Assembly (NCBI GenBank): GCA_025602915.1
Contig: JAHLJZ010000027.1
Span: 186,001 to 250,000 of the forward strand
Length of the DNA: 64,000 nt
Direction of reading: 5' to 3'
DNA from: Paraphysoderma sedebokerense
Taxonomy: Eukaryota; Blastocladiomycota; Physodermatomycetes; Physodermatales; Physodermataceae
The notes under the pieces are model-generated. The model was not told where the DNA came from and did not search any database. It saw only the letters and a list, made by a program, of their open reading frames with translations. The position numbers and the translations under genes were made by a program. Position 1 is the first letter of the stretch, and each line of letters begins with the position of its first letter. Positions 47,311 to 62,001 of the stretch are shown piece after piece.

Positions 47311-49345
47311 CTATTGAGAAATATAAAGTACATCTCTCTCGTCATGTGGATACATTTGTACCGGTTCAGTCGACAAAATAAGTTCTTGTGGACCCAAAGT
47401 AACCGATGGCGCTTGATTATACTGAGTTTGAATTTGGGAATCGAAGTTTTGCGCTTGTGTTATAAATTGTGAAGTGGAATTGGGTTGCCAAGATTGCGGC
47501 TGAGAGTGGTCGGATGGAGACGGGGATGGAGTGAAAATCGGATAGGGCTGCTGAAAGAAATTCGAAGTAGCGGAATTGTATTCTTTTATCTGTTGGTTCG
47601 GAATTTGTTGCGCGTCAGGTTGAAATAAAGTTCCATCAGAATTACCAAATCCAGTAGCCATCTCATTTTCAAAAATCTCGTTCTCCTTGTTCTCAAATCC
47701 GGTGTCTTTGTATTCCTTCTCCATCTTCTTTGTTGCTTTGCGCCTTTTCGCACAAAATACTCCAACCACGACCAAAACGATCACACCAATTGCGCTTGCA
47801 AGGATAGCCAATAACTGATGCGAATTGAGGGTACCCGAAGAGCTTTTAGATCCGCCAGTTGGAGCGGGACATTTTGACGCAGTGGTAGTCGGTTGTTCGC
47901 AAGCGGTTGGAAGATCAGGGTGACAGGTGTATGGATTTCCGTCTATTTTGCATTTTTGGAGGGGTAGTTCGGTGATTTCGGCCGGAAGGGAGGTGAATGA
48001 GTTGCCGCGAAGGTCACTTCGAATGAAAGTTTCGAAAGATATAGTTAGTTAAGAAAGAAGTGCTGGATAATTCCAAAATATTATCATGTTCAAATCAAAA
48101 ACTTACAGACTAGTCAATGCTTTCAGCTCTTTAATATTCGTCGGCACCGCCCCGCTTAAAGAATTCGTATCAATTGCTCTACGAGCGGGATTGCAATCAA
48201 GACATTAATCCGGTTAATAGGCGCAAGAATCCATGTCCGTATGGCGACACTTACAAGACTTCAAGTTCTTTTAAATTGAACAGTTCAATTGGTAATTCTC
48301 CATTTATGTTATTTTTCCATATATACCTAGATAGCGATAATCCGGATTCAGTTGAGCGTTAATGTACAGCCAATGATCGAAGGTGGTAGAACATACAATG
48401 ATTTTAATGATCGACAACTTCCAATTTCTGGTGGAATAGTTCCGGACACTTTGTTCAAATCGAGATTTAAATACTAAATTGTAATCCTTAATTTCCAACT
48501 CTCGTCTCATCCAGTGTTTTCATTATATGAATACTTACGTTTAACGAATTTAACGTAAATAACTGAGGCGGTAGAGTACCCGATAATGAATTTTCACCGA
48601 GATTTAAAGTCTTTAATGAAGCCCGATTTCCGAATTCGGAGGGTAACGTTCCTGATATCTGATTCTTATCGATTACGCTGGTGAACCGGCCGCCATAATT
48701 GTTCAAAATCGGTAGTAAAAATGAATTTCCAGAGAGTGGAGAATTGAAAAGACCAGAGTAGAGAACTTACAATGCATTCAATGATTTCCAATTTTTTATT
48801 GCTTCTGGGATTGTTCCGGTTAAATTGTTGCCGCCGAATGCACTTCATTGTATTTAGTAAGTAAAAAGTGATTAGATGCGGGACCTTAATAAGCTTATTG
48901 ACTGTTGGATTTAACGAAAGATCGGAAGATATGATACATACAATATTTTTAAATTCGTCAGGCTTTCAAGTTCAGGCGGTATTGAACCTGTTAATGAATT
49001 TTGAAACATATTTCTATCGGAATTTCCGGTGATCGTCAGTCGAACGAAGTGGGCTTAGATCAAAATGAAACCAAAAAACACTTAAAACATTTCGAGAACG
49101 TACAAATCTTGCAATCCCGTCAGAACCCCTATTTCAGGCGGTATCGATCCCATTAATCCGGAACTTCCTAGGTACATCTGTGTCACAGTTCCACTACTTG
49201 TATCACATTGAATTCCTTTCCATGTACAACAGGCACCTTTAGTGAACCCCCCGGCCGGAGGGATGTTCACCCAACCTTGGAGTGGCGTTGGTGGTTTAAC
49301 TTTATCGTGGATTATAGCGAGTGCGTTACATTCTGCCGATGACAT
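47311..49345 (-). CDS. LRR single-pass receptor-like protein without kinase
   Basis: Extracellular leucine-rich repeats resembling plant and protist receptor ectodomains. The first exon (ending 49345) holds the N-cap with ALAIIHDKVKPPTPLQGW, the CCTWKGIQCD motif, and the first repeat (GLMGSIPPEIGVLTGLQDLY). About six or seven repeats of the LxGxIPxE type follow, such as ISGTLPSEFGNRASLKTLNL and NSLSGTLPPQLFTLNSLNV. Introns fall at about the same place in each repeat. Near the membrane there is a Cys pair region (CKIDGNPYTCHPDLPTAC). One transmembrane helix follows (LLAILASAIGVIVLVVVGVF), then a basic stop-transfer CAKRRK and a Gln/Pro/Ser-rich cytosolic tail of about 140 residues with no kinase. 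A signal peptide is missing from the exon ending at 49345 and may lie in an unseen upstream exon. Confidence 0.75.
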
Positions 49346-49874
49346 TATTCGAAACCTTTTTGTCGAGGAATAGAGAAATTAGTACGAGCTGCCAGAAAAT
49401 GGTAGATGCATTGGGCCTGGACTAGCATCAATTTTTTTTGACTTGCTATTAACAGTGACAAAGTACAATAGGTACACGTGGACCGCTTGAATTCAAGTCA
49501 AGACAATTCGCGTCCAACTAGAATGATGGAATATATTATAATTATTCGGTGTATTGCTCTATATTTATATATTTCGGTTTTCATATGATTTAGAATAATT
49601 ATGTATAAATACACCCAATCCATCATTCGCTGCCATTGAAACCATTCCCCCGCGACCGACTAGACAGATAAAATCCATTTCCAACTAAACCCCGACACGT
49701 TCGCAATTAACATTATTTAAGATACAATATTTTACCAGAAAGGATAAGAATATTTCTCGACAACGATTCAATTATCCAACCTTCAACTGTGATAGGATAT
49801 AAAAAGAGGTTCTATAAAATCTAGAAAAAATGATTCTCTAGAACCAGATCTAATGATGTAAATTTCTAATGTTG
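49346..49874. other. Intergenic, LRR gene promoter
   Basis: AT-rich. It may hide a first exon with the signal peptide of the LRR gene near 49350-49450. A CACGTG occurs at about 49474-49479. The right part is the 3' flank of the ceramidase gene. Confidence 0.35.
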
Positions 49875-51376
49875 TTACTCTTTTCTGGTTCTTCTCGAGC
49901 TTGATCTTGTCGCAACTCTCCGTTTCTTAGGTTCTACTTCGTGTTCCATAGTTTTCGCAACAGGACTAATAACTTCTTCTTTCTTCGGTCCCACCATCTT
50001 GTCTTGATGCCCCTGCTTGGATCCTTCTTTATCTTGATCGCTACTTGAGCTTTCAACAACAACAACAGGAACCCATCCACCGATTCCAGTCCATCCGAGT
50101 TTTACATCAACGATACTCGACTTGGTTTTCGTTACTTGTGCCTTCTGCAATTGCGGCCCAGCCACGGACAACCAAAACCAACACCATGCCGTAAAAACGA
50201 TGCAACAGTATGTTCCCCATCCTGTTCCGATATGCCAAAATGCATGAAACTCTAATAACCAGCTGATGTTCCCCAAACTTTGTTTATATGGGATGAGGTG
50301 AGAATGGCAGAATACGTTGTCCAGAATCCAGAAAACAAATCCTGTGCCATACGAAAAGAAAGACGTTAAAAGAAGACAGAGTGCAGGCGTGAGAATTTGG
50401 TTACGAATGGTTGGAGTGCCTGATTTCTTGGGGGATGATTCGTTGGATGTGAAAGTGGTCTTGGAAGAAAGAGTATTGGCAAGACTGTACAGCAGGTAGA
50501 AATTGTGGAATGATTTGATGGTGATTGTGCCGGCCATTAATCCTATTTCAAATAAAGACGCCAATAACACAGGGTCAAACGGTTGACATAATCAAAATGT
50601 AAGGATTCTTGCTCAAAATCGTTGTGGGAAAAATTCAGCGAGGCTGACATACCATAAGCAGTTTGAAAGAAATCGTCATCACGGTTAAGCAAATATGTCA
50701 CAGTCACCCAGACGCAATAACCAACCAACAAAACTGTTAACCAGTGTCCATAAGACTTGTGCTTTTGTATCTGAAAACTGTTTCACAGCAAACACGCCAT
50801 AAAATAAAAGGATATAGACACAGTTAGATAACCATTTCGCGATAAAAGGAACATAGGTACCCTTGGAAAGAGTACAAATCGCAGAATCCTTACCAGCTGT
50901 ATAAAAAGACCCCACTTCCCCAAATCATGGGTACTTCATCCAGCAATTGTGTCCAGTAAGTTAGACTACCATGGAACAAGGCCGATCCCATCCCAACGAC
51001 TCCAACACTCAGAAAACTAAGGTAAAACCGTAGAGGGTAATTGTATTTTTTGCATGCGAGAAACCCGAGGACAGATAAATATATAAAGATGATGTTTGAC
51101 GTTGTGTTGACTAGATTAGGAGAGAAAAGGTGTCCAGATGTTGAAGTCAGAATCGAAATGGGTAAGACACAAAGTGATAAGAGAGGAAAGGATGAATTGT
51201 AAAAGATAGATACAGAATTCAGCGATAAACCAGACAACTTTAAAGTTTTCTTCGCACCAGTCTATCAATGCATCAGTGACCCATGGATATTCCAGCTGAT
51301 GGAATCCTAATGGTATACTCCCATCCGAGAGTATCGTCGAGTTGTGACTGTGGAGCGGATTACGAATTGGCTTCAT
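49875..51376 (-). CDS. Alkaline ceramidase (ACER/Ypc1 family)
   Basis: Multipass ER/Golgi hydrolase that splits ceramide into sphingosine base and fatty acid. Several exons. The N-terminus has YPWVTDALIDWCEENFKVVW, which matches the start of the family (W...DWCEENY). The catalytic centre is visible: SALFHGSLTYWTQLLDE holds the Ser, His and Asp-Glu of the CREST-type motif, DNVFC follows, and the last motif HAFWHIGTGWGTY brings two zinc-binding histidines. Seven hydrophobic segments can be counted. The C-terminal ~80 residues are a charged cytosolic tail, ending in an Arg/Ser-rich stretch, longer than in yeast Ypc1. Start at the ATG at 51376. Confidence 0.9.
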
Positions 51377-51651
51377 TTTTCAAGAATTATGGTTAAAAAT
51401 AGTAAGAGGTAGATATAAATCTAAGATATGACTATGAATCCTTCCTTCCTTTTTTTGTTTCTCGTCCTCATCAATAGAACAATTCCTCCCATGACACAAA
51501 ATCCCAAAACCCCCGCTCTGTGGAACGTGAACGCTCTGTGCCTTTTTGTTCGTTCAGACAATACATTCAAAAGCAAATTTATCAATCGACAATTCTTTTA
51601 CTTTGCAGATAGAAACAATACAAATCAGCCGCATACACTGTATACAACACA

Positions 51652-55347
<3,696 letters not shown>

Positions 55348-55968
55348 CTACTTTGAACTCATTTTATAACCCGAGGTATCGAGAATCTTTACACCGCACA
55401 TTGCGCATATTCCTTCTTTGTAGGCGCAAGATTGACAATAGTTGCTTCCCTACATCAAAGTGACCGCAAATTGAAAAGGGCAAAGTCAGAAATGAAAAGC
55501 ATAAGTTGTTGTTGACTGTTAGCGCAACCAATGTATCAAGTACACCATTAAATGTATAAAACATGAAGTGTTTGCAAACCTGTTGATGAACTGTTTGCTT
55601 GCATATTTTACATTTACTAGAGTATGGATTAAACCTGGCGGCCGCTTTTCCCTTGGTGAGGAGCTTATTTTCGTTCAATTTCCGATCTTTACCGACTGTG
55701 TAGTGGCAGATTAAAGGAGAGTAAAGGTAGATTCAGCATCAGAATGTTAGAAAAACATTATGGCAATAAAACAGTTTCCATGGAACGTACTTGTGGCATT
55801 ACGGCTGCCGTCCTTCCAAACATCGGAAGTTGCAGTTTTTGCGAGTTTCTTTTCGCACTGAGTGGATATACACCAAGATAAGAGTAACAGGAATGAGTAT
55901 TTTGTGGGGAATTTCAAGATGCTTGTCTCTCAGATGTCGTGGAAATAACATACCTTCTTGCAGACCAT
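55348..55968 (-). CDS. CRIPT: CRIPT, cysteine-rich minor-spliceosome-associated protein
   Basis: About 99 residues from four small exons. The first begins at ATG 55968 with MVCKK. The second continues CEKKLAKTATSDVWKDGSRN, the third KLNENKLLTKGKAAARFNPY with CKICKQTVHQQ, and the last GSNYCQSCAYKEGICAMCG then KILDT. The CxxC pairs form zinc-binding knuckles, and the whole protein aligns from end to end with animal CRIPT (101 residues). Named for PDZ binding in neurons, it is now linked to the minor (U12) spliceosome in animals. The C-terminus here is KMSSK, lacking the animal PDZ-ligand tail QTSV. It is missed by simple ORF calling because the first and last exons are so small. Confidence 0.9.
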
Positions 55969-56035
55969 GTAGACAGATTCCCTTTTTCTCTCGCTCAGCA
56001 AAAGAGGGAATTTGGAGGAATTTAATTGAAATTAA

Positions 56036-56088
56036 GGCACGTGATTTACCCACTTACATCACGTGTAATAGTACATAAATCACGTGCC
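56036..56088. promoter_or_regulatory. Three CACGTG boxes in the CRIPT/U1-C divergent promoter
   Basis: CACGTG occurs at 56038-56043, 56060-56065 and 56081-56086, spaced about two helical turns apart. The outer two lie in a perfect inverted repeat of 13 bp (GGCACGTGATTTA and TAAATCACGTGCC). The whole cluster sits in the 200 bp between the CRIPT and U1-C start codons. It fits a bHLH factor of the Cbf1/Tye7 type, acting on both genes. Binding is inferred. Confidence 0.6.
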
Positions 56089-56168
56089 ATAAAGTCAGCC
56101 CGGGATTCCCTCGTTTGCCAACAACGCAAAATTTTGTTGGAAAAAGTCGACAATATCATATCAGAGTC

Positions 56169-57594
56169 ATGCCAAAGTATTATTGCGGTGAGTAGATTCA
56201 ATTTGATTGCATGAGTGAGAGCAAGTGTAGGATACGGACCCGCTCACTACGTCTGTTCTTTTCCTTGTATCGTTACCATCCATTGTCGACTCTCAAATCA
56301 TCTAAGACTACTGCGATATCTACCTCACCCACGACTCGCCGTCAGTGCGGAAGGCGCACAACACAGGATGGAAACATATTATGCATGTCAAGAGTTACTA
56401 CGCCGGTATTCATTGGGTTTCTACAGTCTCTGGCATCTTATTTGCATGGTATTAACCAGGATCGTTGTTTTTGTTGTGATATCTCGGTTCGTGTGGAAAT
56501 ATCGGTGGTATTTGTATTCATCACCGGATTTGTCTTAGAATTGGGCCATGATAAAGCGCAAGAAGTGATTGACAGTATAACAAAGGATTATGGTGCCAGA
56601 TCGATGGCGTTACCCTCTAGTATGTGTTGGCTTTTTGAACACTTGTTATTGTCAAATGATGATTCCGATCAGTTAACGAGTTGACTTTTGCTTTATCAAA
56701 TAGTATTTTCTGCGCCGGGTGCTATGAGTAAGTAGACATGTCCATCGATCTGTTATACCTAGATTCTTGAAATCAATCTGACGATTTGACTGATCGTGGC
56801 CGAAACCGTTCATGAACGAATTTACCCTTTTTTTCTCATTCCTCTTTTCTACCCTTGAATCAGTTCCAGGAATGCCACCGCGATTGCCAATGATGCCACC
56901 AGGCGGACGACCGCCGATGCCACCTCCAGGATTTCCACCAGGCATGCCTGGCATGCCGCCATTCCCATTTCCCGCCCCCCCTTCATCCTCCAACCCCTCA
57001 TCGCAATCACAAGCATCGTCATCTGCGCCAAATATGCCACCGCCACCTTTCCCCTTTCCATTCCCGCCGTCCGGAGGAGCCTCTGGTAAGTCGTCTTGGG
57101 TTCTTTGCTCATCAATTTATGATGGCAGATTTTCTGTTTCTCGATTGACGCATACTCGTCTCAATTTCTACATAACTAACTCTGTCTCCTCCATTTCTAA
57201 CTTTTTATATCTCGTTTTTTTTTCCAATAATAAGGTGCAGCGCCACCAGGCATGCCTCCCTTTCCGTTTCCAGGAATGCCGCCTCTCCCACCTGGCGCAT
57301 TACCGCCTGGAATGCCTCCACTTCCTCCCGGTCTGAATTTCCCAGGTATGCCACCGCCACCGGGGGCAGAAGGGTCAAATGATGTTACTGGATGTAAGTA
57401 TTCCGTTTGGTACTTGGTTCTCCCACATTTTGAACCATTATTTCGTCCCCACATATTGAACACGTTTTAACTGAGATATTGTGAAAAATTTTCTCCTGCT
57501 TTGATTTGTCTCTATACAACTTATAGCAAAACGTTCACACGATTCTGACTTTGATCAGCAAGAACATAAACGAATCAAAGTGGGTTCAGATTAA
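56169..57594 (+). CDS. YHC1: U1 snRNP protein C
   Basis: Zinc-finger protein that stabilises U1 snRNA pairing with the 5' splice site. The first exon is only 19 bases (MPKYYC and one base). The next gives [20 protein letters not shown] and [13 protein letters not shown], the complete C2H2 U1-C finger with both Cys and both His. A further exon encodes [20 protein letters not shown]. The C-terminal half is low complexity, rich in Pro, Met, Gly and Phe ([20 protein letters not shown] and similar), then a short basic end ([19 protein letters not shown]). This finger-plus-PGM layout is standard for U1-C outside yeast. It is divergent from CRIPT, with 200 bp between starts. Confidence 0.92.
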
Positions 57595-58080
57595 TCATAA
57601 CATCGTATTATCAAATTTCAACTTGGGATAGGTGACCGTAATTATGAACAAGTTTGATTGACTTGGGCTGTGGAGAATTGCGCAAAATCAAGCGATGGAG
57701 TTACAGAGGGAAGAATATGGCGAACTACCTGTTGTTGATCTTGAGGGAAAATGGAATCAGTAGTAGATATTGTATTTGTAGGGGCCATTTTGATGGGCGA
57801 CGCTGGATACACTGTAAAAGATACCAAAATGATACATATCGCATTGGAAAAAAAAATTAAATTGCCGTTGTTTTGTAAATCAAAGACTATCCTTAGACTG
57901 TCATGAATTTCTATATTACGGAATTTGGACATCTCATCCCTGTGGACATTAATGATATCACTTGTGGTCATTGAAATCAAAGTCGCACGATTTGTGGCTG
58001 AATGATCCGAACAATCAAGCGATGTTCAAAAAAAAATTTACGAATGTTTTCCGGTAGCGCTGATATTATAAACTAGAAGA
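57595..58080. other. Intergenic between U1-C and Aim41 gene
   Basis: No gene is visible. Open frames on both strands here are short and lack any family features. A poly-A run occurs at about 57848-57856. Confidence 0.4.
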
Positions 58081-58734
58081 ATGAATTTCATCAAAAGTGT
58101 TTTACCTGTGACATCCAGAACATTCCGTTCAAAGTCTCAATATTCAACCGTATTCGCACAAACTCGATATTCAACATCAACAGCAAATGGTACGCAACCG
58201 ATATCAAGATTTGTGTTTTGAACTTTCAGAACCCGTAGACTGACCAGTTGCTTTCTCTAAACCACAGATTTCAAAAAACTAATACAAGCAGACCTTAAAC
58301 AATCAATGAGATCAAAAGATACTTTTCGAACTCAAGTATTGAAATCATTATTATCAGACATCACATACGCTGAAAAATCTATTCCGACAACTGCATCCGC
58401 CAAACAATTAACACCATCATTTTATATCTCTATCCTTCGCACATCGATATCAAAAAGAGAAGAGTCCATTCGGTTGTTTAAAGAGGCGAATAGAACCGAG
58501 TTGGTAGAAAAAGAACAAAAAGAAGCAGATATCTTGGCAAAGTATTTACCGACTCAAATGGCCGACGAGGAAGTTGAACAAGTTGTGAGAGGGGTGATGA
58601 AGGAATTGGGGGTTGAAAAGGGTCATGGAAAGAAAGAAATGGGAAAAGTGATGAGAGAGTGCGCAAAGTTGTTGGATGAGACGAGAGTTTCAAAGAAAAA
58701 AGTTGCCGATATCATGGGAAAGCTGTTGATGTAA
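58081..58734 (+). CDS. AIM41: Mitochondrial Aim41/YqeY-domain protein
   Basis: Two exons, 58081-58189 and 58268-58734, join in frame to give 191 residues. The first 36 residues are basic, rich in Ser and Thr, without acidic residues (SVLPVTSRTFRSKSQYSTVF), a clear mitochondrial presequence. The YqeY domain follows: LIQADLKQSMRSKDTFRTQV, LKSLLSDITYAE, KREESIRLFKEANRTELVEK, EKEQKEADILAKYLPTQM, and ETRVSKKKVADIMGKLL. YqeY resembles the tRNA-binding tail of the GatB amidotransferase subunit; the molecular role of Aim41 is not established. Confidence 0.9.
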
Positions 58735-59754
58735 TGTCGACGTTTTCAAGGGAATTTTCAATGTATAGAATACTTTAATTAAAAAAACGTTTTAATTTCA
58801 TGACTTCTCATATATGTATGTTGAAATTTGCCGCACAGTTGGGACTTGAGATGTACACTCGATATTGAACTTTTATATTGCAAACCAATTTCCAAACATA
58901 TTGCGGGAAGCTGAAATCACACCACAGAACGACCCAATCATTAGATTCGGTTCATTTAATTTCCCCACATATTCGCCGTTTCGCCACATATATGCTTTTG
59001 TAAAGCGATGCGATTCAATATAAGCAATATATCTAAGCTATTTCTCCACAAATGCGGGGTAGTGCATTTTCCGGGCATAAAACTCGTCGACGCCTCGCCT
59101 CGAAATCATCGCGATCGACCCCGCATAACACCAAGAATTGCAAAATTTGGAACCGGTCACCTCGACTGGTTCGTTCCCGGAAATGCCCTTCGTGGCCGTC
59201 ATCTTCAAAATTCCCGCTGATGCAAGTTTTGAGTCCTTGTAATTATTCACCGCGAAACAAGCTTTTCATTCGATTCATTCGATCACAGGTTCCCTGCATT
59301 CCCCGCATTTGGATTGACAAACTTATTGCTACACGCTGCATTCAGACCATGCAATTGACCAGAACTGAGCGCTCTCGTAAGCATTACCTGTTGAAATCGC
59401 ATGCAATATTATTTCATTACAGTCGCACATCTGAAATGCACGGCCAACTTTCGTGATTTCGGGATCCAAACTTCCGAGTTACAGAATGACCGGTCAATTA
59501 TTGCCATTGAGGTCTACATTTTTTGCCAATTTTTCATGAATTCATTGCTGATGTGACAATCATGCTGTCCTTGCTTATGCCAGATCTCTCAGTGACGACT
59601 GCAGGAGTTACATATATATTTTTAATTTCACACGGCTCCACATCGCACATCATTTCAGAATCGGAAAGGTATATAAGTATACGAGACCCCGGGTGGACTG
59701 TTTCTTCAGAAAAGTTTAAGACCTTATTTCCTTAAGTAGTTCTCCTTCACAATA
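58735..59754. other. Intergenic, mannanase promoter region
   Basis: No supported gene in this 1 kb. Overlapping open frames near 59008-59456 on both strands resemble no family. The right end contains the mannanase TATA box. A long upstream region is common for inducible secreted enzymes, but this is inference. Confidence 0.4.
59670..59677 (+). promoter_or_regulatory. TATA box of the mannanase gene
   Basis: TATATAAG, 78 bp upstream of the mannanase ATG. It is a near-perfect TATA element, comparable in position to that of the LPMO gene. Confidence 0.55.
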
Positions 59755-61409
59755 ATGGCACGCAAGACACATACCTCCCGGATATTACTCCTCTTCGTTG
59801 TGTTGACGATTTCGAATCAAATTTACGTGTCTGCCGTTCCGACACCTCCTTCCAATACGACCATCCTTAAAGGTCCTCCTGCACAGAAAGGATGGGTCCG
59901 CATTTCAGGAACAAAGTTTACCCTTGACGGTTGTCTGTTTTACTTCCACGGTACAAATATATATTACCTGAACGTCGGTAGCCGAGATTTGGTCGTCGGT
60001 AGTTTAGACTCCGCGAAAAGAGCTGGTCTCAATGTAATTTTCGTCAATTGCTTCGGACTCTTATATAATGAGAATTGTAAACTAATACCCTCCGCTTTCA
60101 GGTCATCCGAACATGGGCATTTGTTGATCAACCCAGTGATGGAATACAATATCAAGGGTTTGACGGCAAGGATACAGTCATTTATGACGGTCCCAAAGGG
60201 TTAGGTCAACTAGACATGGTAATTGCTGAAGCAAAAAAGAGAAACATGAAAGTCATCCCGGCTTTGACGAATAACTGGGACGCTTACGGTGGAATGGATA
60301 TGTATAACGACTGGTAAGTTTTTTTCATCAATTGTGTACTGCGACATCCTACTGGATACTGATTACTGGATACAGGTTTGGCGGCAAATACCACGACGAT
60401 TTTTACACTGGAAAGAAACAACGTGAAGCATACCAAAAATATGTCAGTGCTGTCTTGAATAGAGTAAACAAGCTTACTGGAGTCGCATATAAGGATGAAC
60501 CCACTATCATGGCATGGTATGTTCTTAGTAGTTTATTGATATCCTTCCATTTCGTAATCTGATCGCTTGGCTGTTTGATAGGGAACTTGCCAACGAACCC
60601 CGCTGCCGTTCCAGCCGATACCAGCCATCTCCTAATTGTAAAGCAGAAATCATTACCTCCTGGGTTAGAGGTCCGTTTACTATTTCCTGAAGTCATGTGA
60701 TTTCTCAAGGCTGACAATTATTTTCCAAAAGATATGAGTAAATACGTCAAAACAATCGACACAAATCACTTGATCGCACTTGGAGACGAAGGTTTCGCTG
60801 TCAACGCGGATTTCCCGTGGTACCCATTTAAAGCTGGATACGAAGGCGTCGATTTCGAACCCAATCTGGCCATCCCGGACATCGATTTTGGTACTTTCCA
60901 TTTATACCCGGACCATTGGGGCATCACAAGACAGGACGAAACAAAATTCAGTCAGGCATTTATTAAATGGCACGCCGACATTGGCAAAAAATTGAACAAG
61001 CCAGTTCTATTGGAAGAATATGGATATCATGACGAAAATAGAGAAAAGGAAATGTTTGATATGTGGCATAAGTCTTCTCAAGAAAACGATCTCGCGGGCA
61101 CACTTTTCTGGTAAATATTTTTACATATTTCCTAAATCGTTGATCCCAAATTAATTATGAATCTGTTTTAGGATGTTTGCTTGGAACTATCCGGATTATG
61201 GTGTAACACTTTATGAAAATGAAATCAGGCCCAAGATGGGAGAACATATGGACTACATGACCAAGAAGAACGGATCTTGCAAAGTTGGACAAATTTCCCT
61301 TGACGGCAAAGACTTCCCAGTGTGCGCAGGCACCGAAGGAAAAGTCGATCAGTACGGACGAAAGTGGGGTTGGGAAGATGGTAAGACTTGCATCGTGTTG
61401 GTAGATTAG
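59755..61409 (+). CDS. Secreted endo-beta-1,4-mannanase (GH5_7) with CBM10-like tail
   Basis: Hydrolyses mannan and galactomannan backbones outside the cell. Six exons join in frame (59755-60033, 60102-60313, 60376-60516, 60582-60670, 60732-61110, 61172-61409) to give 445 residues. The signal peptide has the hydrophobic core ILLLFVVLTISNQIYVSA. The catalytic (beta/alpha)8 barrel has LDGCLFYFHGTNIYYL, VIRTWAFVDQPSDGIQ and WELANEPRC with the acid/base Glu216. FGTFHLYPDHWG and LLEEYGYH, with the nucleophile Glu336, complete the site. All the residues expected of GH5_7 are present. The last ~40 residues (FPVCAGTEG then WGWEDGKTC) form a CBM10-like module, the same type as on the LPMO. A short linker separates it from the barrel. 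Confidence 0.93.
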
Positions 61410-62001
61410 ATTCTGCGAGGATGTAATTTACTAGAGTTTAGATTCGTTGTACAAAAAAGTAGGTAGATACCCGTTACAGCTGACTATGTGAATATAAAGC
61501 AAAATGTATAAAGAACTAAAAGATGTCGTTTTCTGTATCTTCATCGATTTATCTTCCAAAATATAATCGTTTTCCATTCAACATTCTCTCGATGACGGTT
61601 TCCCAGATGCGCGTCCATTGGTCCGGCAGAAGCGTGAAACAATGGATGCGTGCGGTCAAATCATCACCTCAAACACTCAATAATACCAGATAATACACCC
61701 CGCAAAAATGTGTCTGAGGAGGACAGTTAGCTACAATAGAGCAGGCTTTGTGAGACAAAAGAAAATCAATCAGAATGTTTGTCTTAGTTTGCGCAGCTAA
61801 ATTAAGCTTGCCGAAACAAAGGAAGTCAAACTAACCGCAACACCTAACATTGGTCAGTTTTAACTTTTTCAAAAAAGTCCTCGGAAAATCTGCACTATTT
61901 AAGTAGCGCAAATCCAATTCTCTTCTTTGGTTATCGGATCAACTTCTATAATTTTTTTTACAAGTCATTCGAAGTTATATATGTGTACCTCCGCCAAAAT
62001 T
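61410..62001. other. Intergenic between mannanase and orphan secreted gene
   Basis: No gene is visible. A weak TATTTAAG lies at about 61897-61904, some 100 bp before the orphan gene's ATG. Confidence 0.35.

Noticed and set aside
56850-57380. Pro/Gly/Met-rich stretch as a separate collagen-like or minus-strand Gly-rich gene
   Set aside because: It is the normal low-complexity tail of U1-C in plus orientation; minus-strand Gly-rich frames are its shadow.
59008-59456. Overlapping open frames upstream of the mannanase
   Set aside because: Frames on both strands compete, none has a signal peptide or known motif, and the region is where a promoter is expected.
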